DNA from: Desulfobulbus sp.
GTDB taxonomy: Bacteria; Desulfobacterota; Desulfobulbia; Desulfobulbales; Desulfobulbaceae
Assembly: GCA_028684915.1 (NCBI GenBank)
Contig: JAQUEZ010000022.1
Span: 1-53,330 of the forward strand
Length of the DNA stretch: 53,330 nucleotides
Direction: 5' to 3'
A program made the position numbers and the translations under genes. Of this stretch, positions 1 through 7,702 are shown in pieces; the stretch's first letter is position 1; each line of letters opens with the position of its first letter. The notes beneath the pieces are model-generated. The model was not told where the DNA came from. It saw nothing but the letters and a program-made list of their open reading frames with translations, and searched no databases.

Positions 1-14
1 TTCATCATCTTTTC

Positions 15-1556
15 TTAAAGAGTCGCCAAACCAGGTTGTTCACTGGATTGATGCAGACCACCTCCACAGCCACCTGCCGTCAATGTCTCTTTCTCACTCA
101 CCGCAACATCCTCAATCTGCAGGTGATTGCGCAAAACATTGGCCACATTGACAACCAGCACATGTTCCTTTAGCCCTTCTTCATCGACAAACTCTATCAA
201 TCGATCCAGGGTATCTTTTTTCGATTGCAATTCAGGCCGTAGTGAAGGGGTGGTGTGAAATCGTTCCTGCTTATAAATGGTGGTAATTTCATCGACCAGC
301 AAGGCTACCATATTGCCACCTGCCCGGCCGATGATCAGTTTATCTTCCTGACCCAAGGCCCGGCTGACCACATTGTGCTCGGGGCAACTGTAGAAATTGC
401 GCAGACTCATCACCGGTACCACCCGACCGCGCAAGTTGATGATTCCCTGAACCAGCCCCTGATTGTTGTTCATCTGAATCAGGTCTCCGCAGTCAATGAT
501 CTCCTGCACGTCTTTAAGCTCGATGGCGTAATGCTTCCCAATACTGAAGATCAGATAACAATGTTCGGTAATAAGGTGGCGTGCGGCCGACTCATCCTCA
601 CGGCTTGCTTGCTCGGTGTTACGGCGTAGTCTGGCCATAGCACTGATTTTATCGATCTGGGTGCTGATCAATCCTTGAACATTGAGCAGCATGACGTTGT
701 TGGAAATCGGCGATGAACAGACTCCCTGGAGATGGGGCAGATGTTGGCCGGGAATGGGTAGGATCTCATCTTCGGCCTTAACCAGGATCTGATGCACCTT
801 ATCGACAATCAGGCCGAAACAGAGCGACTCCGATTGCATCACCAGGATGCGGGTGTCCTCGGTGGGTTGGAGATCCTCACTGGAGCAACCAAGCAGCACA
901 GCACTGCAGAGCACAGGAATGGTCTGACCGCGAAGCTGCAACGCGCCTTGGACCTTGCCGCTTTTAAAGGTTTCATCGATGTTGGCAAAAAAACAGATCT
1001 CGCGAGCCTCGGCAACCGGGATACCGTAGATCTGTTGGCGACAGGAGTAGAGCACATACTGGTGATAGCATCGTGGCTTGACCGGAACAGGTTCGGCCTG
1101 TTCCTCTAGGGTATCGTCTGTGGTGGGGAAGAGTCGTTGCAGGTCGAGTAATTCCAGGGTTCGCTGCCCTTGATCCAGTTTGATCAGGTCGGTCAGGACC
1201 GTTTCTGCGGTCAAAAGGAAGGAGGGAAGAGGCTCAATCGACTGTGGCCCCACCCGTAGCACATCCCGTATATCCTCCACCAACAAGCCGTAGCGACGGC
1301 GATGTACCTGAACCACGGCCACCTTTGCCTCGGGTCCGTACTCGGTTTGCGACAGGGCCAGTCGCCTTTTCAAATTGATCACCGGGATGACATCACCGCG
1401 AAGCGGCATGATGCCTTCAAGAAAGGGGGCACCGGTGGGCAGAGGCTGGATAGGAATCCGTAGAGGCAGGGCCTCCACCACGTACTCCGCCGGCACGGCT
1501 ATTTCTATGCCAGCCTCACGATCAAGTATAAATGAGGCAAAAAGCTGTTCCTTCAT
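15..1556 (-). CDS. Triple CheW-domain chemotaxis coupling protein
   Basis: This 513-residue protein is built from three successive CheW-like domains (roughly residues 1-150, 165-305 and 328-480). Each shows the CheW pattern of a hydrophobic strand pair followed by a G-x-I/L-x-L-R-G-x-x-I/V-P-V segment: GIMPLRGDVIPVINL, GALQLRGQTIPVL and GIINLRGRVVPVMSL. CheW proteins bridge chemoreceptors and CheA kinase at the membrane; a single domain of about 150 residues is usual, so a threefold version is odd and could act as a scaffold. There is no CheA kinase core, receiver or membrane segment. The tail after residue 490 is Gly/Ser-rich. The ATG start has a modest AAGGA upstream. The gene lies 27 bp behind a small unknown gene and probably shares its sigma54 promoter. 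The family is clear; the partners are unknown. Confidence 0.9.
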   Translation of the reverse strand: MKEQLFASFILDREAGIEIAVPAEYVVEALPLRIPIQPLPTGAPFLEGIMPLRGDVIPVINLKRRLALSQTEYGPEAKVAVVQVHRRRYGLLVEDIRDVLRVGPQSIEPLPSFLLTAETVLTDLIKLDQGQRTLELLDLQRLFPTTDDTLEEQAEPVPVKPRCYHQYVLYSCRQQIYGIPVAEAREICFFANIDETFKSGKVQGALQLRGQTIPVLCSAVLLGCSSEDLQPTEDTRILVMQSESLCFGLIVDKVHQILVKAEDEILPIPGQHLPHLQGVCSSPISNNVMLLNVQGLISTQIDKISAMARLRRNTEQASREDESAARHLITEHCYLIFSIGKHYAIELKDVQEIIDCGDLIQMNNNQGLVQGIINLRGRVVPVMSLRNFYSCPEHNVVSRALGQEDKLIIGRAGGNMVALLVDEITTIYKQERFHTTPSLRPELQSKKDTLDRLIEFVDEEGLKEHVLVVNVANVLRNHLQIEDVAVSEKETLTAGGCGGGLHQSSEQPGLATL

Positions 1557-1583
1557 GGCTGTGTGGTCCTTACCTATTGGGCG

Positions 1584-1976
1584 TCATGGTTCGATGTCCA
1601 TCGGACGACTGTTCCGTGCATCCAGACGATTGAGCACCGCTTCGATCTCACTGAAATCACTATCCTGATAGACAATGAAACGTGGTCGCAACTGGTGCGC
1701 GGAGGCCACGGTTTCGACCTCCGCATCGGGCAGAATGAGAATGAAAAACACCTGTTCCAACCGGAAACGAAATGGCGACAAACACTGCAGATCACGATTA
1801 CAGGTGGCCTGAAGAACAACAGTCTCCGGCAACGGATCCGGCGTCTGGAAATGGCGCAACAGTTCGCCCATGTTCCAACAATCGACCAAGGACTCCAAGT
1901 TGTCCAAGGCCTTGATGGAATCTCGAAGCCGCTCACCACTCTCTGTATGTTTTATTGCAAACAACAGCACATTCAT
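1584..1976 (-). CDS. Unrecognised 130-residue protein, possibly a degenerate receiver-like domain
   Basis: I do not recognise this family. The ATG at 1976 is chosen because GAGAGGG lies a few bases upstream; the frame is open to a TTG at 2045, but that would start upstream of the predicted transcription start. The alternation of hydrophobic strands (MNVLLFAIK, TVVLQA, QVFFILILPD, PRFIVYQD) with amphipathic helices, ending in a helix with EIEAVLNRL, resembles an alpha/beta fold such as a receiver, but no phospho-acceptor Asp in the expected context is visible. There is no signal peptide, membrane helix or cysteine cluster. It is the first gene behind the sigma54 promoter at 2030-2044 and is followed 27 bp later by the triple-CheW gene, so a role in the same signalling system is inferred from position only. 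Confidence 0.65.
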   Translation of the reverse strand: MNVLLFAIKHTESGERLRDSIKALDNLESLVDCWNMGELLRHFQTPDPLPETVVLQATCNRDLQCLSPFRFRLEQVFFILILPDAEVETVASAHQLRPRFIVYQDSDFSEIEAVLNRLDARNSRPMDIEP

Positions 1977-2029
1977 GGCACCCTCTCTGCAAAGTCTGAA
2001 CAGATCCCATGCTGTTCCCTTTTTGATAG

Positions 2030-2044
2030 GCAAGGAATGTGCCA
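2030..2044 (-). promoter_or_regulatory. Sigma54 (RpoN) -24/-12 promoter for the CheW operon
   Basis: Read on the minus strand the site is TGGCACATTCCTTGC. It fits the sigma54 consensus TGGCAC-N5-TTGC with the invariant GG and GC dinucleotides at the correct spacing. The predicted transcription start is near 2018, giving a leader of about 42 nt before the ATG at 1976. Sigma54 promoters need an AAA+ activator; a gene for one (2298-3680) lies immediately upstream. The match is seen in sequence; function is inferred. Confidence 0.75.
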
Positions 2045-2128
2045 ATCGATTTAAAGCGGATACGTCTTGGTTTTTTCCTTATTTTGCAAGGCATTCCGGA
2101 CAAACGGCAAATATCATGAAAGGAAACC

Positions 2129-2144
2129 AACAGACTTGACTGTT
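2129..2144. repeat. Inverted repeat AACAG-N6-CTGTT
   Basis: A 5-bp dyad lies right beside the larger dyad at 2146-2172. On the minus strand its middle contains GTCAAGT, a word also present in the dyad over the -35 box of the response-regulator promoter (3795-3801 on plus). It may be part of a regulatory site; with arms this short, chance is possible. Confidence 0.3.
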
Positions 2145-2145
2145 A

Positions 2146-2172
2146 ACTTTTGTAGACAGCGTCTCCAAAAGT
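2146..2172. promoter_or_regulatory. 27-bp dyad, candidate upstream activator site
   Basis: Arms ACTTTTG (2146-2152) and CAAAAGT (2166-2172) pair over 7 bp, followed inward by AGAC and GTCT pairing over 4 bp, around the centre AGC. The single mismatch (T2153/C2165) is symmetric. The centre is about 140 bp upstream of the predicted sigma54 start, the usual distance for enhancer sites of NtrC-type activators. As RNA it would also form a hairpin, but no U-tract follows on either strand, so a terminator is less likely. Confidence 0.5.
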
Positions 2173-2297
2173 GGACAGCTGAAAAGGAAGGCATTGCTCA
2201 ACGGTGGGCTGGTCTGGTCGACGTCAGCCAATGAGGGGGCAGAAACACATGGCAGGGGAACAAGAGTGAAAAGAATGCTTCACCAGAGGAGAGCGGC

Positions 2298-3680
2298 TCA
2301 GACGTCGGCGTGTTTTTTGATCAGTTGATAGAGGCGGGTACGAGAGAGACCGGAAAGGCGCCCGGCTTCCATGATATTCCCCTCACTGTGGTGCAGCAGA
2401 CGTTGGGTGTAATCCCGCTCAAAGGCATCCTTAGCCTCCCGCCAGCCGAGAATGAATTCACCAATCGGACTGAGCGGAGGGGAGGCAGATGCCTGGCGTT
2501 GAACATGAGCGCGGGCGTGGGCGGTACGGATATGAACCGGTAAGTGCTGGGTAAACAGCACCGGTGAGTAAACGGCCTGGGCAAAAGTGGATTCCATTGC
2601 TTGGGAGAGTTCGCGCACATTACCCGGCCAGTGATAACCACAGAGATGCTCCAAAACATCAGCTAAACACTCTTTTGGTTCCTGCCCATAGCGTTGCACC
2701 AAGCGATTAAGAAAATGCTCCACCAGCAGGGGGATATCACCATCTCGCTCGCGAAGCGGTGGCAGATGCAGGCTCAAACCACGAAGACGATACAGAAGGT
2801 CCTCGCGAAACAAACCTTGTTCGGTCATGGCGACCAGGTCCCGGTTGGTGGCGCAGATGAGACGGAAATCGCTGTGGCATTCCTCCTGACTGCCCACCGG
2901 ACAAAAGGCCCGTTCCTGAAGTACCCGCAGAAAACTCTTTTGCGTGGCCAGCGGCAGTTCGCCGATTTCATCGAGAAAGAGCGTTCCCTTGTCGGCATGG
3001 CGAACGAGGCCGCGATTAACCCGGTCTGCCCCCGTAAAAGCACCCTTGACGTGACCAAAGAGGACCGACTCTACCAGCTGTTCCGGCAGGGCGGTGCAGT
3101 CCACCACCACAAAATTGCCCTTCTTGCGTCGACTATTGGCGTGGATAGCCCGGGCAAAAGCCTCCTTGCCGGTCCCGGATTCACCGGATATGAGCACACT
3201 GGTATCGGCAGCCGCACCGTTGGCTAAAATTTCCAAACACTGGATAAAACGGGGACTCTCACCGACCAACTGATCCCGCTCCACGGCCTTAACCACTGTC
3301 TTCCGGCCGCAAACGGCCTGCCGGTATTGCAGGGCTCTGGCCAGAGGCAGGGAAATTTCCTTGATGATCGAGTTCTTTTCCAGATAGCACCAGGCCCCGT
3401 GGCGGATGGCCATCTCCGCGCCATCCGGATCCCCCTGGCCGGTGATGATAATCACCTGGGGCTCGGAAGGTACCGCACGCAGCTGATCAATGATTTCAAG
3501 TCCATTGCCGTCCGGCAGATAGACATCAAGGAGAATGATGTCAAAAATCCCATCCAACGCGGCCCGAAGCCCTTCAGCCAGGGAACCCGTGGTCTGCGAC
3601 TGGTGGTGCAGGCTCTCGAGCTTGTCGGCCACGGTTTCGGCCAACAGGAGGTCGTCATCAATGATCAGGATCTTCGCCAT
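2298..3680 (-). CDS. NtrC-family sigma54-dependent response regulator
   Basis: This 460-residue protein has the classic three parts. The N-terminal receiver (1-120) has the acidic pocket IDDD at 7-10, phospho-acceptor Asp52 (LLDVYLP) and a conserved Lys near 102. The central AAA+ domain (about 138-370) has Walker A GESGTGKE at 166-173, the sigma54-contacting GAFTGA loop at 213-218 and Walker B TLFLDEIGEL just after 232. The C-terminal Fis-type helix-turn-helix ends in LSGLSRTRLYQLIKKH. When phosphorylated such proteins remodel sigma54-RNA polymerase at -24/-12 promoters. A sigma54 promoter and dyad lie just downstream, before the CheW operon, making it the likely target. The upstream neighbour ends 115 bp before it. 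The ATG lacks a clear Shine-Dalgarno. Confidence 0.95.
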   Translation of the reverse strand: MAKILIIDDDLLLAETVADKLESLHHQSQTTGSLAEGLRAALDGIFDIILLDVYLPDGNGLEIIDQLRAVPSEPQVIIITGQGDPDGAEMAIRHGAWCYLEKNSIIKEISLPLARALQYRQAVCGRKTVVKAVERDQLVGESPRFIQCLEILANGAAADTSVLISGESGTGKEAFARAIHANSRRKKGNFVVVDCTALPEQLVESVLFGHVKGAFTGADRVNRGLVRHADKGTLFLDEIGELPLATQKSFLRVLQERAFCPVGSQEECHSDFRLICATNRDLVAMTEQGLFREDLLYRLRGLSLHLPPLRERDGDIPLLVEHFLNRLVQRYGQEPKECLADVLEHLCGYHWPGNVRELSQAMESTFAQAVYSPVLFTQHLPVHIRTAHARAHVQRQASASPPLSPIGEFILGWREAKDAFERDYTQRLLHHSEGNIMEAGRLSGLSRTRLYQLIKKHADV

Positions 3681-3770
3681 TTCGGGTCTGGGTTCTATGG
3701 GCCGCAGGTGGGGCCATGGAAAGAAATATACGATTAATCTCCCTCAGTTTTGTGCAAACACACTGTACTC

Positions 3771-3799
3771 ATTACATAGGCTGTTCTGTCACTTGTCAA
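3771..3799 (-). promoter_or_regulatory. Sigma70-type promoter for the NtrC-like regulator
   Basis: On the minus strand a perfect -35 TTGACA (3794-3799) is followed after 17 bp by -10 TGTAAT (3771-3776, five of six). It overlaps the stop codon of the upstream DHp-receiver gene and would give a leader of about 85 nt before the ATG at 3680, so the activator gene can be transcribed independently. Confidence 0.6.
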
Positions 3800-3808
3800 G
3801 TAGACAAG
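3792..3808. repeat. Dyad CTTGTC-N5-GACAAG over the -35 box
   Basis: A 6-bp inverted repeat spans the -35 element of the regulator promoter and the last codons of the upstream gene. The position suits an operator, and it shares GTCAAGT with the inverted repeat near 2129-2144. Binding by the encoded regulator (autoregulation) is a guess. Confidence 0.35.
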
Positions 3809-4467
3809 TAGCGCCGAATGGTTGCAAGCAACAATCGACGATCAATGGGCTTACAAAGCAGCGCCCTGATTCGACAGTGATCCATTTCACGCGGGGTAAG
3901 GCTGCGCCCATAGCCGGTCATAACGATTAGCGGCAACTCCGGACACAAGCCCTGCAGTCTGCGGCAAAGCTCTGTCCCGGAGCAATACGGCATATCCAGA
4001 TCAGTCAACACCAGATCGTATGAAGACGACTCCTTCGAGAGATGTTCAATTGCCTCCAAGGGATTACTCAATCCGTGGATTTCGAGACCTTCCTTTATCA
4101 GGTAACGGCGAACGATTTCGACCACATCCGGCTCGTCATCCACCACCAGGATGCGACCGTGCAGTGGGCCCACAGGCACCGCCTCCTTTCCAGTCGTCGC
4201 TACGGGAACCGGCGTGAAGAGCGATAAGGTTTTCTGGCTTTGAATTGTTGCAACCAACTGCTCCCCGCGATGGCAGGCAGCAATAATCCTTTCCAAGCGA
4301 CGATGCACCGGACCGTCCGCGCCTCCCCCCTCTTCACCTATCATTTCGGCATTGGCAATAATGATGCTGAAAATGTTTTTAAAGGCATGACCATGTTCGC
4401 GGCTGAGCTGGCTCTCAGCGGTCGACTCATCACCAACACCGACTTTCTGATCTTGAAATGAATGCAT
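3796..4467 (-). CDS. Fusion of a histidine-kinase dimerisation-like domain and a receiver, no ATPase domain
   Basis: The 223-residue protein starts with a segment (about 20-80) resembling a HisKA/DHp helix pair. It has H27-A-F-K-N where hybrid kinases have H-D-F-N-N, then IIIANAEMI and a second helix RRLERIIAACHRGEQLV. The HATPase domain that normally follows is absent; after a linker (81-103) comes a complete receiver (104-222) with VVDDEPD, phospho-acceptor Asp156 (LTDLDMP), MTGYG and the C-terminal Lys (LCKPID). It therefore cannot autophosphorylate but could relay phosphate between His27 and Asp156, or dimerise with another kinase. The ATG has GGGGAC upstream. The next gene on the strand is the NtrC-like activator, 115 bp on, so a phosphorelay to it is an attractive inference. 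Confidence 0.8.
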   Translation of the reverse strand: MHSFQDQKVGVGDESTAESQLSREHGHAFKNIFSIIIANAEMIGEEGGGADGPVHRRLERIIAACHRGEQLVATIQSQKTLSLFTPVPVATTGKEAVPVGPLHGRILVVDDEPDVVEIVRRYLIKEGLEIHGLSNPLEAIEHLSKESSSYDLVLTDLDMPYCSGTELCRRLQGLCPELPLIVMTGYGRSLTPREMDHCRIRALLCKPIDRRLLLATIRRYLST

Positions 4468-4816
4468 TCAAACGTCCCCAGTTATATGAAATGAGACGCG
4501 CCAACAACAATGATGGCGTATAACCCAAAACAGGTAGAGTTTTGTCCGCTTCAGGGCTTGTTATTGTTTACTTCCCGAGCAAGAATGGCTATGTTGCGCG
4601 CCTGTTAAAGGCTGGCGGCTGCCTAAACAAACCACGACAGTTCTGTGATTTTCCCCCTCACACAGTGAAGAATTGCTCATCGTTTGCACAGGTTGCCCCA
4701 CCTTGTCAAGGTATTCAACCAACAATCCGCTTACCTGCGTCCCTTCCCCTTCCTGATCGCTGTTTCCACGATAGCTTTTCGGGTTTACGCCAATGTGACC
4801 GTCCGAGAAAAAAAGT
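4468..4816. other. Divergent intergenic region without a gene
   Basis: This 349-bp stretch separates the minus-strand DHp-receiver gene from plus-strand rlmKL and should hold promoters for both. TTGTCA at 4703-4708 has no acceptable -10 at 16-18 bp, and TATAAC on the minus strand at 4481-4486 lies too close to the start codon to leave room for the ribosome site. Open frames entering this stretch overlap rlmKL out of frame and look non-coding. I see no terminator, repeat or RNA gene. Confidence 0.5.
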
Positions 4817-7024
4817 ATGTATCGTCTTCGTTCGACTGCCCGTAAGAAGAAAAAGCAACCCCTTCGCTTTACCGCCACCTGTGGATCCGGCCTGGAAGAA
4901 CTGGTCAGTGAGGAAATCGCCTCTTTTGGCGGGGCAGGAATTGAATCTCGTCCCGGAGCGGTCAGCTGGAGCGGTAACCTGGAAACCGGATATCGGGCGT
5001 GCCTCTGGTCGCGCTTTGCCTCACGCATCCTTCTGGAACTGGCCAAATTTGATGCGCCGGATACCGATGCGCTCTATACCCATGCCGGTACCATCCTCTG
5101 GGATGATCATTTCACGATCAAATCCACCTTTGCCGTGCATACCACGTTGGTTAATGCCGCCATCAACCACAGCCAGTACGCCTCGTTGCGGATCAAAGAC
5201 GCCATTGTCGATCAGTTCCGCAAACGCTTCGGCAAACGGCCGGATGTTGACGCCATGAACCCGGACATCCGCCTCAATCTGCACGTTCAAGGGACCGGGG
5301 CTTCACTGTCGCTGGATCTTTCCGGTGAAAGCCTGCACCGACGCGGCTACCGCACCGCCACCGGCGAAGCTCCGCTCAAGGAAACCCTGGCCGCAGCCAT
5401 TGTCCGCTTCTCCGGTTGGCTTGACCGGGTGAAGGAAGAACCGATTCTTTTGGACCCGATGTGTGGTGGTGCCACCCTGCTCATCGAGGCCGCACTCATG
5501 CTCAGCGACAGCGCCCCGGGCCTGCTGCGCAAGACCTTTGGATTCATGGGTTGGAACAAACACGATCCCCAGCTCTGGGACCGCCTGGTTCAGAACGCCC
5601 TTGACCGTGAAGGACAGGGGTTGCCGGAATCCTGGCCGCAATTCATCGGCTTTGATGCCGATCCCAAGGTGGTGGCTGCAGCGCGAAAAAACGTGATTGC
5701 AGCGGGTTTGCGCGATATCATTGTGGTCAAACAACGGCAATTGGCAGGGCTGCAGAGCCCCGGCCCGCACGGCTGCCTCATTACCAACCCGCCCTACGGT
5801 GAACGACTCTCGGAAAAAGAAGCGGTCAAATACCTTTACCGCAGCTTGGGGCGGACCTTCCAATCCCAGTTTGCCGGTTGGACCATGGGCTTTTTCACCG
5901 CCAACCCCGATCTTGCCGAAATGACTGGCATCCAATGGCAAAGCCGTTATCGCCTTTTCAATGGTCCACTCAAATGTCAACTCCTGGTGGGAAGCGAGAG
6001 CCAACTCAAAGAACGTGAGCTCGCTACTTGGACGGTTACCCCGTTGCCTCCCGGAAGCCCTGGCGAGGATCTGGCCAACCGTCTGATCAAAAACTGCAAC
6101 CATTACCTCCCCTGGGCCCAGGCCGAAGGCATCACCTGTTTTCGGCTGTATGACAGTGATATCCCAGAATTCAACCTGGCCGTTGATTTGTACGAAGAAT
6201 GGGTCCATGTCCAGGAGTACGCACCACCGGCTTCGGTCGATTCGGACAAGGCGGAGGAACGATTCAGCCTGGCCCTGCAGGTGATCCGCTCGGTTTTTGA
6301 TCTGCCGCGTAGCCGAGTTTTCATCAAGACCCGCCAGAAACAAAAAGGTTCCCAGCAGTATCAGAAAAAATCGACCTCGGGCAGTTTACTTGAAATCCAC
6401 GAGGGGAACTGCCGTTTCCTGGTCAACTTCACCGATTATCTCGATACCGGACTCTTTCTCGATCACCGCAATACCCGTGCTCGCTTGAAGCAATTAGCTC
6501 AAGGAAAGACATTTCTCAATCTTTTTGCCTACACCGGATCGGCAACCGTCTACGCAGCCATGGGTGGGGCGACCTCAACCACGACGGTTGATGTTTCCGA
6601 CACCTATCTGGCCCGGGCTCAAGCCAATCTTGCCCTCAACGGATTTGGCGGACCTTTGCACCAGATAGTTGAGGCCGATTGCCTAGATTGGTTGAAAAAA
6701 TCCAATGACCGCTTTGGATTGATCTTTCTTGATCCGCCCACCTTTTCCAATTCGCGGCACCGCAAGCAGACCTTTGATATCCAGGCGGATCACCCTGCCC
6801 TCATTCGCCTGGCCATGCAGCATCTGGCGAAGGCCGGGATCCTTGTTTTTTCGACCAACTTCCGAAAATTCAAGCTCGACGACACCCTGGAGCAACAGTT
6901 TGATATCCGGGAAATCAGCGAGGAGACCGTACCCTTCGACTTTAAACGCAATCACCGCATCCACCGTTGCTGGGAGCTTCGCCATCCGTTTAATCCCGCC
7001 GAAAGTAGCACAGAGGTGTTCTGA
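4817..7024 (+). CDS. rlmKL: Bifunctional 23S rRNA methyltransferase RlmKL (m2G2445 / m7G2069)
   Basis: At 735 residues it matches the fused RlmL-RlmK enzyme (about 700 residues in Escherichia coli). The N-terminal part (about 10-160) is the RNA-binding THUMP region beginning FTATCGSGLEELV. The RlmL half has the SAM-binding DPMCGGATLLIEAAL near 214-229 and catalytic NPPY at 324-327. The RlmK half has FLNLFAYTGSATVYAA near 565-580 and LDPPTFSNS near 638-646. Both methylations act on 23S rRNA near the peptidyl-transferase centre during assembly. The ATG at 4817 has only a weak purine stretch upstream. The stop overlaps the start of the NUDIX gene (TGATG), indicating translational coupling. Confidence 0.95.
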   Translation: MYRLRSTARKKKKQPLRFTATCGSGLEELVSEEIASFGGAGIESRPGAVSWSGNLETGYRACLWSRFASRILLELAKFDAPDTDALYTHAGTILWDDHFTIKSTFAVHTTLVNAAINHSQYASLRIKDAIVDQFRKRFGKRPDVDAMNPDIRLNLHVQGTGASLSLDLSGESLHRRGYRTATGEAPLKETLAAAIVRFSGWLDRVKEEPILLDPMCGGATLLIEAALMLSDSAPGLLRKTFGFMGWNKHDPQLWDRLVQNALDREGQGLPESWPQFIGFDADPKVVAAARKNVIAAGLRDIIVVKQRQLAGLQSPGPHGCLITNPPYGERLSEKEAVKYLYRSLGRTFQSQFAGWTMGFFTANPDLAEMTGIQWQSRYRLFNGPLKCQLLVGSESQLKERELATWTVTPLPPGSPGEDLANRLIKNCNHYLPWAQAEGITCFRLYDSDIPEFNLAVDLYEEWVHVQEYAPPASVDSDKAEERFSLALQVIRSVFDLPRSRVFIKTRQKQKGSQQYQKKSTSGSLLEIHEGNCRFLVNFTDYLDTGLFLDHRNTRARLKQLAQGKTFLNLFAYTGSATVYAAMGGATSTTTVDVSDTYLARAQANLALNGFGGPLHQIVEADCLDWLKKSNDRFGLIFLDPPTFSNSRHRKQTFDIQADHPALIRLAMQHLAKAGILVFSTNFRKFKLDDTLEQQFDIREISEETVPFDFKRNHRIHRCWELRHPFNPAESSTEVF

Positions 7025-7527
7025 TGCAACCGTATAACCCGGCAGAAGAGGTCGTGGTTATCGTTGACGAAAAAAACCAACCCATCGGTGCGGTCACCCG
7101 TAAAATCATGCGCCAACAGCGGTTGATTCACCGGGCCTCCTACATTCTGGTGTTCAATACCGCGGGTGAATTATTTATTCAGAAGCGTACCCTCACCAAG
7201 GATATATATCCGGGTTACTGGGATCTGGCTGCTGGCGGTGTGGTCTTGGATGGAGAAAGCTACGAGGAGTCGGCTAAACGTGAATTGCGCGAGGAGTTAG
7301 GAGTCAGCGGCGCCAAACTGCGCCCGCTTTTTGATCAGTACTATGAAGATGCGGATAACCGCGTCTGGGGACGTATCTACGCCTGTACCAGCAACGGTCC
7401 TTTTTCCCTCCAGAAGGAGGAAATCGATGACGGCCGCTTCATCGGTCTTGGTGAAATCGAACAACTCAATCAGGTCGAACCTGTTACCCCGGATGGGATG
7501 CTCCTGCTGCAACGCCTACCGCATTAA
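7024..7527 (+). CDS. NUDIX hydrolase, YfcD-like
   Basis: The 167-residue protein carries a complete NUDIX box, G-x5-E-x7-R-E-L-x-E-E-L-G (about residues 76-98), the Mg2+-binding signature for cleaving nucleoside diphosphates linked to another group. The opening, with VDEKNQPIGAVTR and LFIQKRTLTKDIYPGYWD, resembles the YfcD / isopentenyl-diphosphate isomerase-like branch, whose substrates are mostly unknown. The start codon overlaps the rlmKL stop by one base, so the two are co-translated. The substrate cannot be told from sequence. Confidence 0.88.
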   Translation: MQPYNPAEEVVVIVDEKNQPIGAVTRKIMRQQRLIHRASYILVFNTAGELFIQKRTLTKDIYPGYWDLAAGGVVLDGESYEESAKRELREELGVSGAKLRPLFDQYYEDADNRVWGRIYACTSNGPFSLQKEEIDDGRFIGLGEIEQLNQVEPVTPDGMLLLQRLPH

Positions 7528-7540
7528 CTACGCTTATTGC

Positions 7541-7569
7541 TTGGTCAACGACACAATCTGCCCTATACT
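7541..7569 (+). promoter_or_regulatory. Candidate sigma70 promoter for the EAL-HDOD gene
   Basis: TTGGTC (7541-7546), a 17-bp spacer and TATACT (7564-7569, five of six) lie just after the NUDIX stop. Transcription would start near 7576, leaving a leader of about 125 nt before the ATG at 7703. The -35 matches only in its first three bases. Confidence 0.45.
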
Positions 7570-7702
7570 GCGCCTAAGATAAATTCTTCAGGGCGGATTG
7601 AATCGTTCATTTTTTCAACCAAGATCAAGGCAAGCGAAGCCACCGCGAGCTTGGCAGGAAAAACGCATATTCAAAGCAGCCTACAGTTGCATTTGAGGCG
7701 CC

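Larger units (their letters stand above)
1977..2297. other. 321-bp gene-free regulatory region
   Basis: No credible coding sequence lies here. It carries a sigma54 -24/-12 element (2030-2044, minus), two inverted repeats (2129-2144 and 2146-2172), and the region downstream of the response-regulator gene that ends at 2298. No clear terminator for that gene was found. The arrangement looks like the control region of the CheW pair. Confidence 0.6.

Noticed and set aside
4703..4708. TTGTCA before rlmKL as a -35 box
   Set aside because: The expected -10 position is GC-rich and does not match.
4561..5046. Minus-strand frame of 161 codons crossing the rlmKL start
   Set aside because: Half of it is antisense to rlmKL and it has no credible start signal or family.
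4542..5258. Open frame of 238 codons on the plus strand starting in the intergenic region
   Set aside because: It overlaps rlmKL in another frame and shows Pro/Ser/Arg-rich composition typical of shadow frames.
5303..6343. Long open frame (346 codons) on the minus strand opposite rlmKL
   Set aside because: It lies wholly inside the well-supported rlmKL gene, and its translation has no recognisable domain.
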